64,000 nucleotides of DNA, taken from contig CM053026.1 of assembly GCA_028564925.1 (NCBI GenBank), positions 608,922,457 through 608,986,456 of the forward strand, written 5' to 3'. Shown here piece after piece: positions 34,450-45,500 of this stretch. Below the pieces are notes generated by a model. It saw only the letters and a list, made by a program, of their open reading frames with translations, was not told where the DNA came from and searched no databases. How positions within the stretch are numbered: position 1 is the first letter of the stretch; every line of letters starts with the position of its first letter. The position numbers and the translations under genes were made by a program. This DNA comes from Lithobates sylvaticus. Taxonomy: Eukaryota; Chordata; Amphibia; Anura; Ranidae.

Positions 34450-35552
34450 ATCCGTGTACACACGATCGGACTTTCCGAAGGGAATTGTTTAATAACAAGC
34501 TGTTGGCGAAAAATCCGACCGTGTGTATGCTCCATCTGACAATTGTCGGATTTTCCGCAGACAAATGTTGGCTAGCAGGTTTTAAAATTTTCCGCGGACA
34601 AATGTCTGTTGATGGATTTTCCGAGCGTGTGTACACAAGTTCGTCGGACAAAAGTCCAAAGTACTAACACGCATGCTCGAAAGCAAGGACGAGCCAGAAG
34701 CGGTCGGTCTTGTAAAACTAGTGTTTATAATGCATAATGTTCTCAATGCAGCACACATTCTCTTCTTCTTTATAATGGAATAATAATGAAGCTGCTTTTC
34801 TGGTGACATTGACAGAGTTCTTCCAAACGTATTTCAAATGTTTTTTTTTTCTAGTGATAGCCAGAATAATATTAAATTTTTATTTTTTTGGGGTCAAGTT
34901 AACACACCACCATTATTATCTCATAGTTTTTAAGCTCAAAGATACAACTATGTTGGTGTCCCTTGTTAATTTGACATTGTATTTTTGAAATGTACCTGCC
35001 TACTCACAAACAAACTGTCCTTATTAAGTAAAACACATAGCCAAGTATTTTTCAAACTAAATTTTTTTATTTAATAGGGAGCACAAGGTCATATAAAGAT
35101 CAAGAGGAAGGCAGGGATGGAGAAACAGTTGGAATTGGTGAAGCGTTTGTACCCCAGGGCAGACATCAATTATGTGAAGGGCAAAATTGGTACCCTGAGG
35201 AATCCATTTAATAGGGAGCACAATACGGTCCTGGACTCCAAGAGATCGGGAGCAGCAGCAGATGACATATATGTCCCCATGTCCCTAGGCACTGAAAATC
35301 AGAAGCGAACTGAAAAAAACGCACTAAAATTCTGAAACGAACTGACAAGCACGAGCTGAAAATCAGAAACTAACTGAAAAGCACAAGCTGAAAGCTTTTA
35401 TTGGCTCGTAGTACGTCTAGTACGTCACTACGTTCGTAATTGTTGGCCAACAATTGTGTGGCCGTGTGTATGCAAGAAAAGTTTGGGCCAACGCCCTTGG
35501 GACAAAATTCCACGGTTGTGTTGGTGAACAATCCGATCGTGTGTACGAGGCT
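34450..35552 (+). mobile_element. PIF/Harbinger element, internally deleted, with MADF remnant
   Basis: TAA duplications lie at 34447-34449 and 35553-35555. The left end ATCCGTGTACACACGATCGGA pairs with the reverse complement of the right end (AGCCTCGTACACACGATCGGA). At 1.1 kb it is longer than the MITEs of the same end type and still holds part of a MADF gene. Harbinger elements encode a transposase and a separate Myb/MADF DNA-binding protein, so this links the local MITEs to a coding parent. The block TTTAATAGGGAGCACAA is repeated at about 35068 and 35207. Confidence 0.82.
35078..35335 (+). pseudogene. Harbinger MADF/Myb-like protein fragment
   Basis: The frame reads MEKQLELVKRLYPRADINYV, KGKIGTLRNPFNREH and SKRSGAAADDIYVP. 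The spacing of 'YP.A....V..KI..LR..F.RE' and 'SGA.ADD.YVP' matches the MADF-type protein of PIF/Harbinger elements, which helps the transposase bind element ends. The first part of the domain and the whole transposase are missing. After 35290 the sequence loses the usual 'LWYFD' continuation. Confidence 0.7.
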
Positions 35553-35555
35553 TAA

Positions 35556-36885
35556 GGAAACTGGGCAGAGTCAGCTGATTGAAGCTAAGAAACTGTGTTT
35601 ATTGATAAGATTAAAAGCTTTTTGGAAAAAAAGAAACATTTTATAGAAAGGGGGATGTGTTCTATTCTCTCAAATTGTAGGCTCTTGTGATTCATCTGAC
35701 CAAGAGCAAAAGCTATTTACTGGTCTTACCTCCAACTCATTGCAGTGGTGAACTTAAACCATCCCTACGAGGTAAGGATGAAAAGGTAAAAATATGGACA
35801 CAGAGCTACAATGTCAAAGAAGCATAAACTGTTTAAAATGAAAACCTTTTTGGTTTTCGGTAGAGTCTGTAGCTAATACAAGAAGTTGTAGGAAATATCT
35901 ACAAAGTGAAGGGAAATTCGTTTAGATAGTGGCCCCTGCAACAAATGTCCCTATTGGAAGATTTACACACAATTTCTCTTCCAATGACAATTCAAAATGT
36001 TGGATTCTCCCTCCCTTTCAGTCGTGGTGAAAATGGTCAGTCCCAGGACAGAACATGAGGGTGAATCTTCCCAGTGGGAACACAGGCAGCAATAAAAAGT
36101 TTCTGGCTTTAGATATTATTTAACCACTTCAGTTCTGCTGTGGACCTGTTTTTTGGCAATACATTTGCCATTACCTAAGATAAGTAATGTATTTTTGTTT
36201 TTGATATGTTGTTTTTTTAAGGACAAGCAAAGCTTTCTTTTCAAAATTTGCAAAAATGCTTAGACAATTGTGAGAAATAGAATCAAACAGTAGAGCTATA
36301 AGGACACCGCCACTTGCTTCTCATCCTTTTAAGGGCTTTTCTGGCCCAATTTTATTAAAAGAAAGCTTAAAAGTAAAACTCAGCAGTTTCCCCACACAGG
36401 GGGTTTTCAACATATCTCTTACATCCAAGAACAAATTACATTCCTTTTGGCTTGTATTAGCAGCACTGCTGCTCTGGCCTTACACTCCAGGCCCTTGTCT
36501 GTCTTCTACAGACTGTTCGCTCACCAACTCGGTCCATACAACTAGAAGCCCCTTTCTGTTCTGGCTTCCACCTCTCTCCTAGGTGGAGCTCTCCTGATTG
36601 CTGGGCAATGACCTCCGGTCTGCCAGGGCAGAGCCAGGAACTATGGTCAGGTCACTACTAAAAGCTCTGCACACACCTGTCAAATCAGTGTGCAGGCTGC
36701 TCACAAAACCTGGACCCAGGATTGGAGATTTCATCCCACTCGGATCTCTAAGAAATCTTCAGGCTTCAGGTCCCAAAACTGAATTTACAAAACAATGAGG
36801 AAACTGAAAAAGTAGTTTCCTCTGCATTAAGAACACCCCCTGGAGCTCAACTTGCCTGGTTGATAATCCTGGGTTATAACCTCTA
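35556..36885. other. Mostly unannotated stretch
   Basis: It contains a short match to the TTAACCACTT-type repeat end near 36120 and the dispersed 70-bp module at 36708-36780. Otherwise no coding region, inverted ends or tandem arrays were seen. Confidence 0.45.
36708..36780. repeat. Second copy of the CCTGGACCCAGG module
   Basis: It begins CCTGGACCCAGGATTGGAGA and continues to CAGGTCCCAAAACT. It is nearly identical to about 20282-20354, but the flanks differ. It is a dispersed repeat of unknown class. CCTGGACCCAGG is itself nearly palindromic. Confidence 0.7.
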
Positions 36886-38243
36886 TGGCCGCGTACACAC
36901 GAGCGGACTTTCCCGCTGGAGTCCGCTGGACAATCCGCCCGTGTGTGGGCGCCGGCGGACTTTTTCCTCCCAAAAGTCCGGCGGACTAAGTTTTAAGTTC
37001 AGACTTAAAATTGTCCGCTGGACTCGGCAGTCCGGCGGACAATCCCGCGTCCCGTGTGCTAGTCCGCGGGACTTTTGAAATGAACGGACTTGCCTCGCAC
37101 ACGGAGGAAAGTCCGTTCATTTAGAACGTGACTCCAGGTATACGGGACTAGCGAAAGCAGTGAATGCCGCCACGCTAGCCCCGTCACCTGGTATGGATTT
37201 AAAGGGGAATCCCTACGCCAACAAAAACAGCGTGGGGGGTCCCCCCAAATCGATCTCAGACCCTTATCTGAGCATGCAGCCCGGCCGGTCAGAAAAGGGG
37301 GTGGGGACGAGTGAGCGCCCCCCCTCCTGAGCCGTACCAGGCCGCGTGCCCTCAACATGGGGGGTGCCCTGGGGAAAGGGGGCCGTGCGCCCCCCCCCAC
37401 CCCAAAGCACCTTGTCCCCATGTTGATGAGGACAAGGGCCTCTTCCCGACAACCCTGGCCATTGATGGTCGGGTCTGCGGGCAGGGGGCTTATCGTAATC
37501 CGGGAGCCCCCTTTAATAAGGGGGCCCCCAGATACCGCCCCCCCACCCTATGTGAATGAGTATGGGGTACAGCGTACCCCTACCCATTCACCTAAGGAAA
37601 AAAAGTGTAAATAAAAAAAACACACAATTTTTTTAAATATTTTATTGCACAGCTCCGGGGGTCTTCTTCTGTCTTGGGGGGTCTTCTCGCCGGACTTCTC
37701 CGCTCTCTTCTGCTCTTTTACCTAGCTCTTTCACGAGCGGAGTCTTCTGGGGGTCTCGTTATTAAAGGGGGCTTCCGCATTCCGATAAGCCCCCCGCCCG
37801 CAGACCCCGACAACCAATGGCCAGGGTTGTCGGGAAGAGGCCCTTGTCCTCATCAACATGGGGACAAGGTGCTTTGGGGTGGGGGGGCACATGGCCCCCT
37901 TTCCCCAGGGCCCCCCCATGTTGAGGGCACACGGCCTGGTACGGCTCAGGAGGGGGGGCGCTCGCTCGTCCCCACCCCCTTTCCTGACCGGCCGGGCTGC
38001 TGGCTCAGATAAGGGCCTGAGATGGATTTGGGGGGGACCCCCACACTGTTTTTTCGGCGTAGGGACTCCCTTTTAAATCCATACCAGGTAACGGGGCTAG
38101 CGCGGCGGCATTCGCTGCCTTCGCTAGTCCTGTATACCTGGAGTCACGTTCGGCAAGTCCGCTGGAAAGTCCGGCGGTTTTCCGCTGGACTTGGTCTGGC
38201 GGACAATCCCTCCGGAGAGTCCGAGCGTGTATACGCTGCATAT
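36886..38243. mobile_element. Long foldback (Harbinger-like) element
   Basis: Outer ends resemble the 'CGCGTACACACGAGCGGAC' Harbinger type (left) and its inverse (right, GTCCGAGCGTGTATACGC). The arms (about 36886-37540 and 37725-38243) are inverted copies of each other throughout. They share blocks such as CCAGGTATACGGGACTAGCG, AGGACAAGGGCCTCTTCCCG and CCCCTTTAATAAGGGG and are separated by about 180 bases. The GC-rich arms produce several fortuitous frames on both strands. A 3-bp duplication is not clear, so the tips are approximate. The element could form a hairpin of roughly 600 bp. Confidence 0.8.
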
Positions 38244-38567
38244 TTAGACCCTGGCAGGGTACCATACTGCCACACATTAAAACATAACAAAACTAAAGAA
38301 AGCACACTTTTTCTTTTTTGACTATTGTTAGTTTATAAATAAATAGTTACTGTTGGTAAAATGTGTACATTTTATTCTGTAATTTGTCCTGTTTAAAATG
38401 AAACTAAAAGTATGATATTGATATTATAGTTTATAATAGTTGAATAGAGAAGGGGAATTAGGAGTTGATTATAGTAAGCTAAGGGTTATTACAGGGTTAA
38501 ACAAAGGAACATTTTAATAAAAAAAATTTAAAACCCAAAAAACGTTGTTTTAACTTGTCTGGTTGCT

Positions 38568-39562
38568 TTAACCACTTACGGACCGCCCGCCATTGTTTTA
38601 CGTCGCTACTTTGAAGAGGAATATCATTGTTATGGCAGCAGCTAGCTTTCAATAAAAGTGGTCTCTTCAGCAGGTTCGCCGCTAGATCACTTATATTGGC
38701 GGCGGGAGAGGGGCCCCACTCCTGCTGCGTTCTGGTGCCCTCCGCCGATACCGACGGCTCTGGCGATCGGTTCTTCTCCCCATTAGGCATGGAGACAAGG
38801 GGGAAGCTGGCCCCCACTTGTCTCCATATCATTGCAGGGCGGAAGCGATGTCAAAACGTCACTTCCGCCCATAGCTCTTAAAGGGACTTTTTTTTTCACA
38901 TGACATTTAATTATTATTTTTTTATTGCATTTTAGTGTAAATGTGAGATCTGAGGTCTTTTTGACCCCAGATCTCATATTTAAGAGGTCCTGTCAAGCTT
39001 TTTTTCTATTACAAGGGATGTTTACATTCCTTGTAATAGGAATAAAAGTGACACTTTTTTTTTTTTTAAAACAGTGTAAAAAAATAAATAAAAGGTAAAA
39101 TAAATAAGAAAAAAAAACATTTTTAAACGCGCCCGGCCTGCCGCGCTCTCGTGCAGAAGCGAACGCATACGTGAGTAGCTCCCGCATATGAAAACGGTGT
39201 TCAAACCACACATGTGAGGTATTGCCGCAATCGTTAGAGCGAGAACAATAATTCTAGCCCTAGACCTCCTCTGTAACTCAAAACATGCAACCTGTAGAAT
39301 TTTTTAAATGTCGCCTATGGAGAGAAGTTTGGCGCTATTCCACGAGCGGGCGCAATTTTGAAGCGTGACATGTTGGGTATCAATTTACTCAGCGTAACAT
39401 TACCTTTCACAATATAAAGAAAATTGGGCTAACTTTACTATTGTCTAATTTTTTAATTCAAAAAAGTCAATTTTTTCCAAAAAAAGTGCACTTGTAAGAC
39501 CGCTGCGCAAATACGGCGTGACAGAAAGTATTGCAAGGGCTGCCATTTTATTCTCTAGGGTA
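38568..39562. mobile_element. Truncated TTAACCACTT-type interspersed repeat
   Basis: It starts TTAACCACTTACGGACCGCC and runs as a recognisable anuran repeat with a hairpin, TTCTATTACAAGG/CCTTGTAATAGGAA (about 39004-39043). Later blocks include 'gttgggtatcaatttactca' and 'ccattttattctctagggt', where similarity to my memory of the family stops. No matching right end is present. It is non-coding. Its TTAA start suggests a TTAA-target transposon. Confidence 0.6.
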
Positions 39563-40790
39563 GTTTAAATGGTATAGTAGGGGCGCTAATTAATTGACAC
39601 ACCTAATTAATATCAGGTATGTATAGTATAAACGAACTCTATGGTAGCGTGATATGGGCGAGCCAATACTGTGAGAAGTGATACCTAAAAAAATACAATG
39701 CTATATACCTATTTCTACCACACATTCCATGTAAACTATATTAGGTACACATTATCAATCCATTGTAAATCATACAAATTACTTAAAATGTGACTAATGC
39801 CTCCGCCAAACAAACAAAAAAATATTGAGATTAATTCAAACAAACTCAAATACCTCCTAAAAAAGTACTTGCTAAATGTCACTATTTCAGTGACTGAACG
39901 TGACTACAGAAATTAGCATGTGTAATAGCAATCAATGTGCATATATCTTATCAAATTGTTACACATTTAAATGCAAAAACTAAATTGTGACCATATATAA
40001 GTAGTTCTGAACGTGTGATCATACATAAAAAATGTGGTTAGACATAAAGTCCGTAATCAATTCCAATGGTACAGCAAAAAACCTCAAACTAAATAAAAAA
40101 CTAAGTGTGTTTTAAAAAAGAGAAAAAAAAGAAAAAAAGAAAAAAAGAAAGTTCGTGACAGACAATTCTTGCTGAAAAATTGTGATATTTCATTCCTGTT
40201 GATATCGCAAAAAAAACCATCACCACAGATATCCTTTTACACCCAGAAAGTGATGCCAGTGAAATTTGGATGGCCGCTTACCAGATGGAGTTGATTGTCT
40301 TAATTAAAAGGCAATCAATCGTACTTTTACAGGTTTGTGCCTGTTCACAGCATATACACTCGTTTTCCAGGCACCTCTTCCTCCTTCTCAGATCAGCTCG
40401 CATGTGTTAACATAGGTGGGAATATAAAAAAACGCACCTCATAGCGTAAAATTGTTTTTATTAAAACTGAATAAAAAAAATGTACAACAGCCAAATGGCT
40501 ACTCACATTGTTGGGTGCCTACCCGGCACTGGGGCTGCTTGCTTGTAAAACATAGTGAATGGGAGAAATATTTTCCCCTTTAGGATGTTTCCTGTGGAGC
40601 TCCAGCGTGCGTTCCACTCGCTCAGTCTCTGCACCTTACAAACAGGAAATCCAGGGAAAGCTACGTCAAGTGATCAGGTACCGCCTACCGACGTACGTTT
40701 CGTGGAGTCACGTCTTCAGGGTGGCGTACCTGATCACTACTATGTCCTGATTATATATAGCCATTCATTCGCCACCAGCCAATGACAAGC
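39563..40790. other. Unclassified, probably repetitive non-coding sequence
   Basis: It holds an A-rich GAAAAA simple repeat near 40117-40150. From about 40420 a block reads 'acgcacctcatagcg', 'ccgacgtacgtttcgtgga' and 'gtcttcagggtgg'. A 16-17-bp inverted pair, AGTGATCAGGTACCGCC (40668-40684) and GGCGTACCTGATCACT (40723-40738), lies within that block. The last part resembles a class of frog repeats known to me only in general form. No gene was seen. Confidence 0.4.
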
Positions 40791-41187
40791 TATGTTGTGC
40801 ACAGCCTCAGTCTCGGTTAAGTCTCCCAGCGCGGTCCTGCCGCTTGCACACAATTAACATTTAAAACGACATGCATCTCTACCTGTCTTTATTTTATTAG
40901 GGGTTAAAAGGTATAGTTAGTATTTTGTGAGATCTAAAACCTATTTTCTAATGAATATAAACACCTACGTTACCCGTCGATGTTTCAATAATTAGCATTA
41001 ATGCTCATTTACAGGAAAAATTCCTTTGCAAGAATTTTTTTCAGTGTTTAAATTAACCTACTCATTGTATATTGTTTTGAATTACCCAGGTCTTTTTATT
41101 CTATTATTTTTACCAACATTTGTTACTATCGGAACTAGTATTTTAATAAGGGGACTATAAACCAAACTAACGAAGTAAATTTAAATT

Positions 41188-42593
41188 ACAACATGTCCTG
41201 CATCCCTCCCAGCTGCCAATAGAGTGACCCAATGGGCCGTGAAAGAAAGGTACCGACCCTGTCCATGCCTGCTGGACCATGAGTCAGCGGTAATATGCAC
41301 CTTACCGCTGACCGCCCTGTCCAGCGAGGCATGGACATTGCCCTCCACATGCCGGTAGAGAGACGAATCGCCTTCCGCGAGAAAAAGTGGCGTTTGGGAA
41401 CCTGCCACTGCGGAACCGCACATTGAACAAACTCACGGAAGGTGGGCCGAGTCTACCAACTGAAAAGGCAGCAGTTGAAGTGCTAGCAATTTAGCAAGGC
41501 TAGCATTCAACCGCTGGGCATGTGGATGGCTGGGAGTGTACTTCTTTCTACGGTCCAGCAGCTGGGGCAGGGAAAATTTGCCTGCTGCATTCGGACGTCG
41601 GTGTACTGCAAGTACTTGGTTGTGACACACCGAATTCTACACCTTCAGTCCTCTCAGAGCAGCTTTCAGAGAGGACTGAAGGTGTAGTGGGGATGGAGAT
41701 CCCAGCTGAGGAGGAGCAAGGAGAGGTCCGCTTAGTTCTTTGGTGTGGGTCTTTTATGTGTGCCTGCCAACGAGCTGCATGGCAGGTCGCCATATGTCTG
41801 GTCATGCTTGTCGTGCCCAAGCGGCTGATGTTTTGGCCACGCGAGATACGCTTGAGACAAATATTGCAAATAGCAGTGGTGCGATCTGCTGCACTCGTCT
41901 CAAAAAAGGCCCACACCAAAGAACTTTTCTGATAACGTGCAGAGGCAGCGCCCTGCACAGGCGGAGCTCTGTGGTGTTGTACAGTTGCTGTGCTGGCATC
42001 TACCTGGCCTCCAGGGGGCATCCTGCCTCGTTGGACATGTGACGCCGCATCCTCCTCCTCCTCGTCCTCCTCCTCATCCTCTCTCCCTTGAGGCACCCAC
42101 GTGGAGTCAGTGACCTCATCATCCCCTCCCTCTTCACCACTAGAGCAAACCTGGCAGTAAGCTGCAGCTGGTGGAACAGTACTGCCAGATTCCTCAAGCT
42201 GGGTATCGTCATCCGAGCCTTCGAATCGTTGGGCATCCTCCTGGAGCATGTACCCAACACTGTGCTCAAAGAGTTCGGGGGACTCCTCAGGAGGACATGG
42301 TGGGTCTAGGGAAGGGGTGGCTGATGATGCTCTGTCAGTACCCTGAGCCTGGGTGAGAGAGGATGAGGAGGATGAGGAGGGCTTGGTCATCCATTCTACC
42401 AAGCCTTCAGCATGATGCGGCTCCACATGTCCAGCTGCCGAAAAAACAAAGACGCGCGTGTCCCATGGCCACGTGCTGATGACGATGCACGACCACGTCC
42501 ACGTCCACGGCCACGTCCACTAGAAACAGAGCCTGCCTGCCCTGTGTTCTTGGCTCTGCACGCTCTGCCTCCCCTTGGCGGTCTTCCAGCCAT
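41188..42593 (-). pseudogene. hAT transposase N-terminal part with BED zinc finger
   Basis: It starts MAGRPPRGGRACRAKNTGQ at 42593, followed by an RG-rich tract. The frame shifts, and 42426-41548 carries an acidic linker and then SLVWAFFETSAADRTT, CNICLKRISRGQ and TTSMTRHMATCH, a CxxC...HxxxxH BED-type zinc finger that binds transposon ends in hAT enzymes. Further frame changes precede YTPSHPHAQRLNASLAKLLA (about 41540) and HITADSWSSRHGQGRYLSFT (about 41270), the start of the catalytic domain. The sequence then ends at the truncation. A 19-bp hairpin lies inside (41637-41687). The acidic linker includes a run of E and D. Confidence 0.85.
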
Positions 42594-42599
42594 TGTAGT

Positions 42600-45500
42600 C
42601 GGTAGTCCTGTGGGTGCTGCTGAGAAGAAAATATAGGAGCTCTGTGTGATGCCACTAACACACTAGAAGTCCTATGGGTGCTTCTGCAAAGAAAATAGAG
42701 GAGCTCTGTGTGATGCCACTAACACACTAGAAGTCCTATGGGTGCTTCTGCAAAGAAAATAGAGGAGCTCTGTGTGATGCCACTAACACACTAGAAGTCC
42801 TGTGGGTGCTTATGCAAAGAAAATAGAGGAGCTCTGTGTGATGCCACTAACACACTAGAAGTCCTGTGGGTGCTTATGCAAAGAAAATAGAGGAGCTCTG
42901 TGTGATGCCACTAACACACTAGAAGTCCTGTGGGTGCTGCTGAGAAGAATATATAGGAGCTCTGTGTGATGCCACTAACACACTAGAAGTCCTATGGGTG
43001 CTTCTGCAAAGAAAATAGAGGAGCTCTGTGTGATGCCACTAACACACTAGAAGTCCTGTGGGTGCTGCTGAGAAGAATATATAGGAGCTCTGTGTGATGC
43101 CACTAACACACTAGAAGTCCTATGGGTGCTTCTGCAAAGAAAATAGAGGAGCTCTGTGTGATGCCACTAACACACTAGAAGTCCTGTGGGTGCTTCTGCA
43201 AAGAAAATAGAGGAGCTCTGTGTGATGCCACTAACACACTAGAAGTCCTGTGGGTGCTGCTGAGAAGAATATATAGGAGCTCTGTGTGATGCCACTAACA
43301 CACTAGAAGTCCTATGGGTGCTTCTGCAAAGAAAATAGAGGAGCTCTGTGTGATGCCACTAACACACTAGAAGTCCTGTGGGTGCTGCTGAGAAGAATAT
43401 ATAGGAGCTCTGTGTGATGCCACTAACACACTAGAAGTCCTGTGGGTGCTTATGCAAAGAAAATAGAGGAGCTCTGTGTGATGCCACTAACACACTAGAA
43501 GTCCTGTGGGTGCTTATGCAAAGAAAATAGAGGAGCTCTGTGTGATGCCACTAACACACTAGAAGTCCTGTGGGTGCTGCTGAGAAGAATATATAGGAGC
43601 TCTGTGTGATGCCACTAACACACTAGAAGTCCTATGGGTGCTTCTGCAAAGAAAATAGAGGAGCTCTGTGTGATGCCACTAACACACTAGAAGTCCTGTG
43701 GGTGCTTATGCAAAGAAAATAGAGGAGCTCTGTGTGATGCCACTAACACACTAGAAGTCCTGTGGGTGCTTATGCAAAGAAAATAGAGGAGCTCTGTGTG
43801 ATGCCACTAACACACTAGAAGTCCTGTGGGTGCTTATGCAAAGAAAATAGAGGAGCTCTGTGTGATGCCACTAACACACTAGAAGTCCTGTGGGTGCTTC
43901 TGCAAAGAAAATAGAGGAGCTCTGTGTGATGCCACTAACACACTAGAAGTCCTGTGGGTGCTGCTGAGAAGAATATATAGGAGCTCTGTGTGATGCCACT
44001 AACACACTAGAAGTCCTATGGGTGCTTCTGCAAAGAAAATAGAGGAGCTCTGTGTGATGCCACTAACACACTAGAAGTCCTGTGGGTGCTGCTGAGAAGA
44101 ATATATAGGAGCTCTGTGTGATGCCACTAACACACTAGAAGTCCTATGGGTGCTTCTGCAAAGAAAATAGAGGAGCTCTGTGTGATGGGACTAACACACT
44201 TCAAGTCCTATAGGTGCTTCTGGGAAGAAAATATAGCTCTGTGTGTGTGATGGGACTAACACACTTCAAGTCCTATAGGTGCTTCTGGGAACAAAATATA
44301 GCTCTGTGTGTGTGATGGGACTAACACACTTCAAGTCCTATAGGTGCTTCTGGGAACAAAATATAGCTCTGTGTGTGTGATGGGACTAACACACTTCAAG
44401 TCCTATAGGTGCTTCTGGGAACAAAGTATAGCTCTTTGTGTGTGATGGGACTAACACACTTCAAGTCCTATAGGTGCTTCTGGGAAGAAAATATAGCTCT
44501 GTGTGTGTAATGGGACTAACACACTTCAAGTCCTATAGGTGCTTCTGGGAACAAAATATAGCTCTGTGTGTGTAATGGGACTAACACACTTCAAGTCCTA
44601 TAGGTGCTTCTGGGAACAAAATATAGCTCTGTGTGTGTGATGGGACTAACACACTTCAAGTCCTATAGGTGCTTCTGGGAAGAAAATATAGCTCTGTGTG
44701 TGTAATGGGACTAACACACTTCAAGTCCTATAGGTGCTTCTGGGAACAAAATATAGCTCTGTGTGTGTAATGGGACTAACACACTTCAAGTCCTATAGGT
44801 GCTTCTGGGAACAAAATATAGCTCTGTGTGTGTGATGGGACTAACACACTTCAAGTCCTATAGGTGCTTCTGGGAAGAAAATATAGCTCTGTGTGTGTAA
44901 TGGGACTAACACACTTCAAGTCCTATAGGTGCTTCTGGGAAGAAAATATAGCTCTGTGTGTGTGATGGGACTAACACACTTCAAGTCCTATAGGTGCTTC
45001 TGGGAAGAAATATAGCTCTGTGTGTGTGATGGGACTAACACACTTCAAGTCCTATAGGTGCTTCTGGGAAGAAAATATAGCTCTGTGTGTGTAATGGGAC
45101 TAACACACTTCAAGTCCTATAGGTGCTTCTGGGAAGAAAATATAGCTCTGTGTGTGTGATGGGACTAACACACTTCAAGTCCTATAGGTGCTTCTGGGAA
45201 GAAAATATAGCTCTGTGTGTGTAATGGGACTAACACACTTCAAGTCCTATAGGTGCTTCTGGGAAGAAAATATAGCTCTGTGTGTGTGATGGGACTAACA
45301 CACTTCAAGTCCTATAGGTGCTTCTGGGAAGAAAATATAGCTCTGTGTGTGTAATGGGACTAACACACTTCAAGTCCTATAGGTGCTTCTGGGAACAAAA
45401 TATAGCTCTGTGTGTGTGATGGGACTAACACACTTCAAGTCCTATAGGTGCTTCTGGGAACAAAATATAGCTCTGTGTGTGTAATGGGACTAACACACTT

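Noticed and set aside
37059-38076. Several Pro/Gly/Arg-rich frames on both strands
   Set aside because: They are produced by the GC-rich inverted arms of the foldback element and mirror one another between arms.
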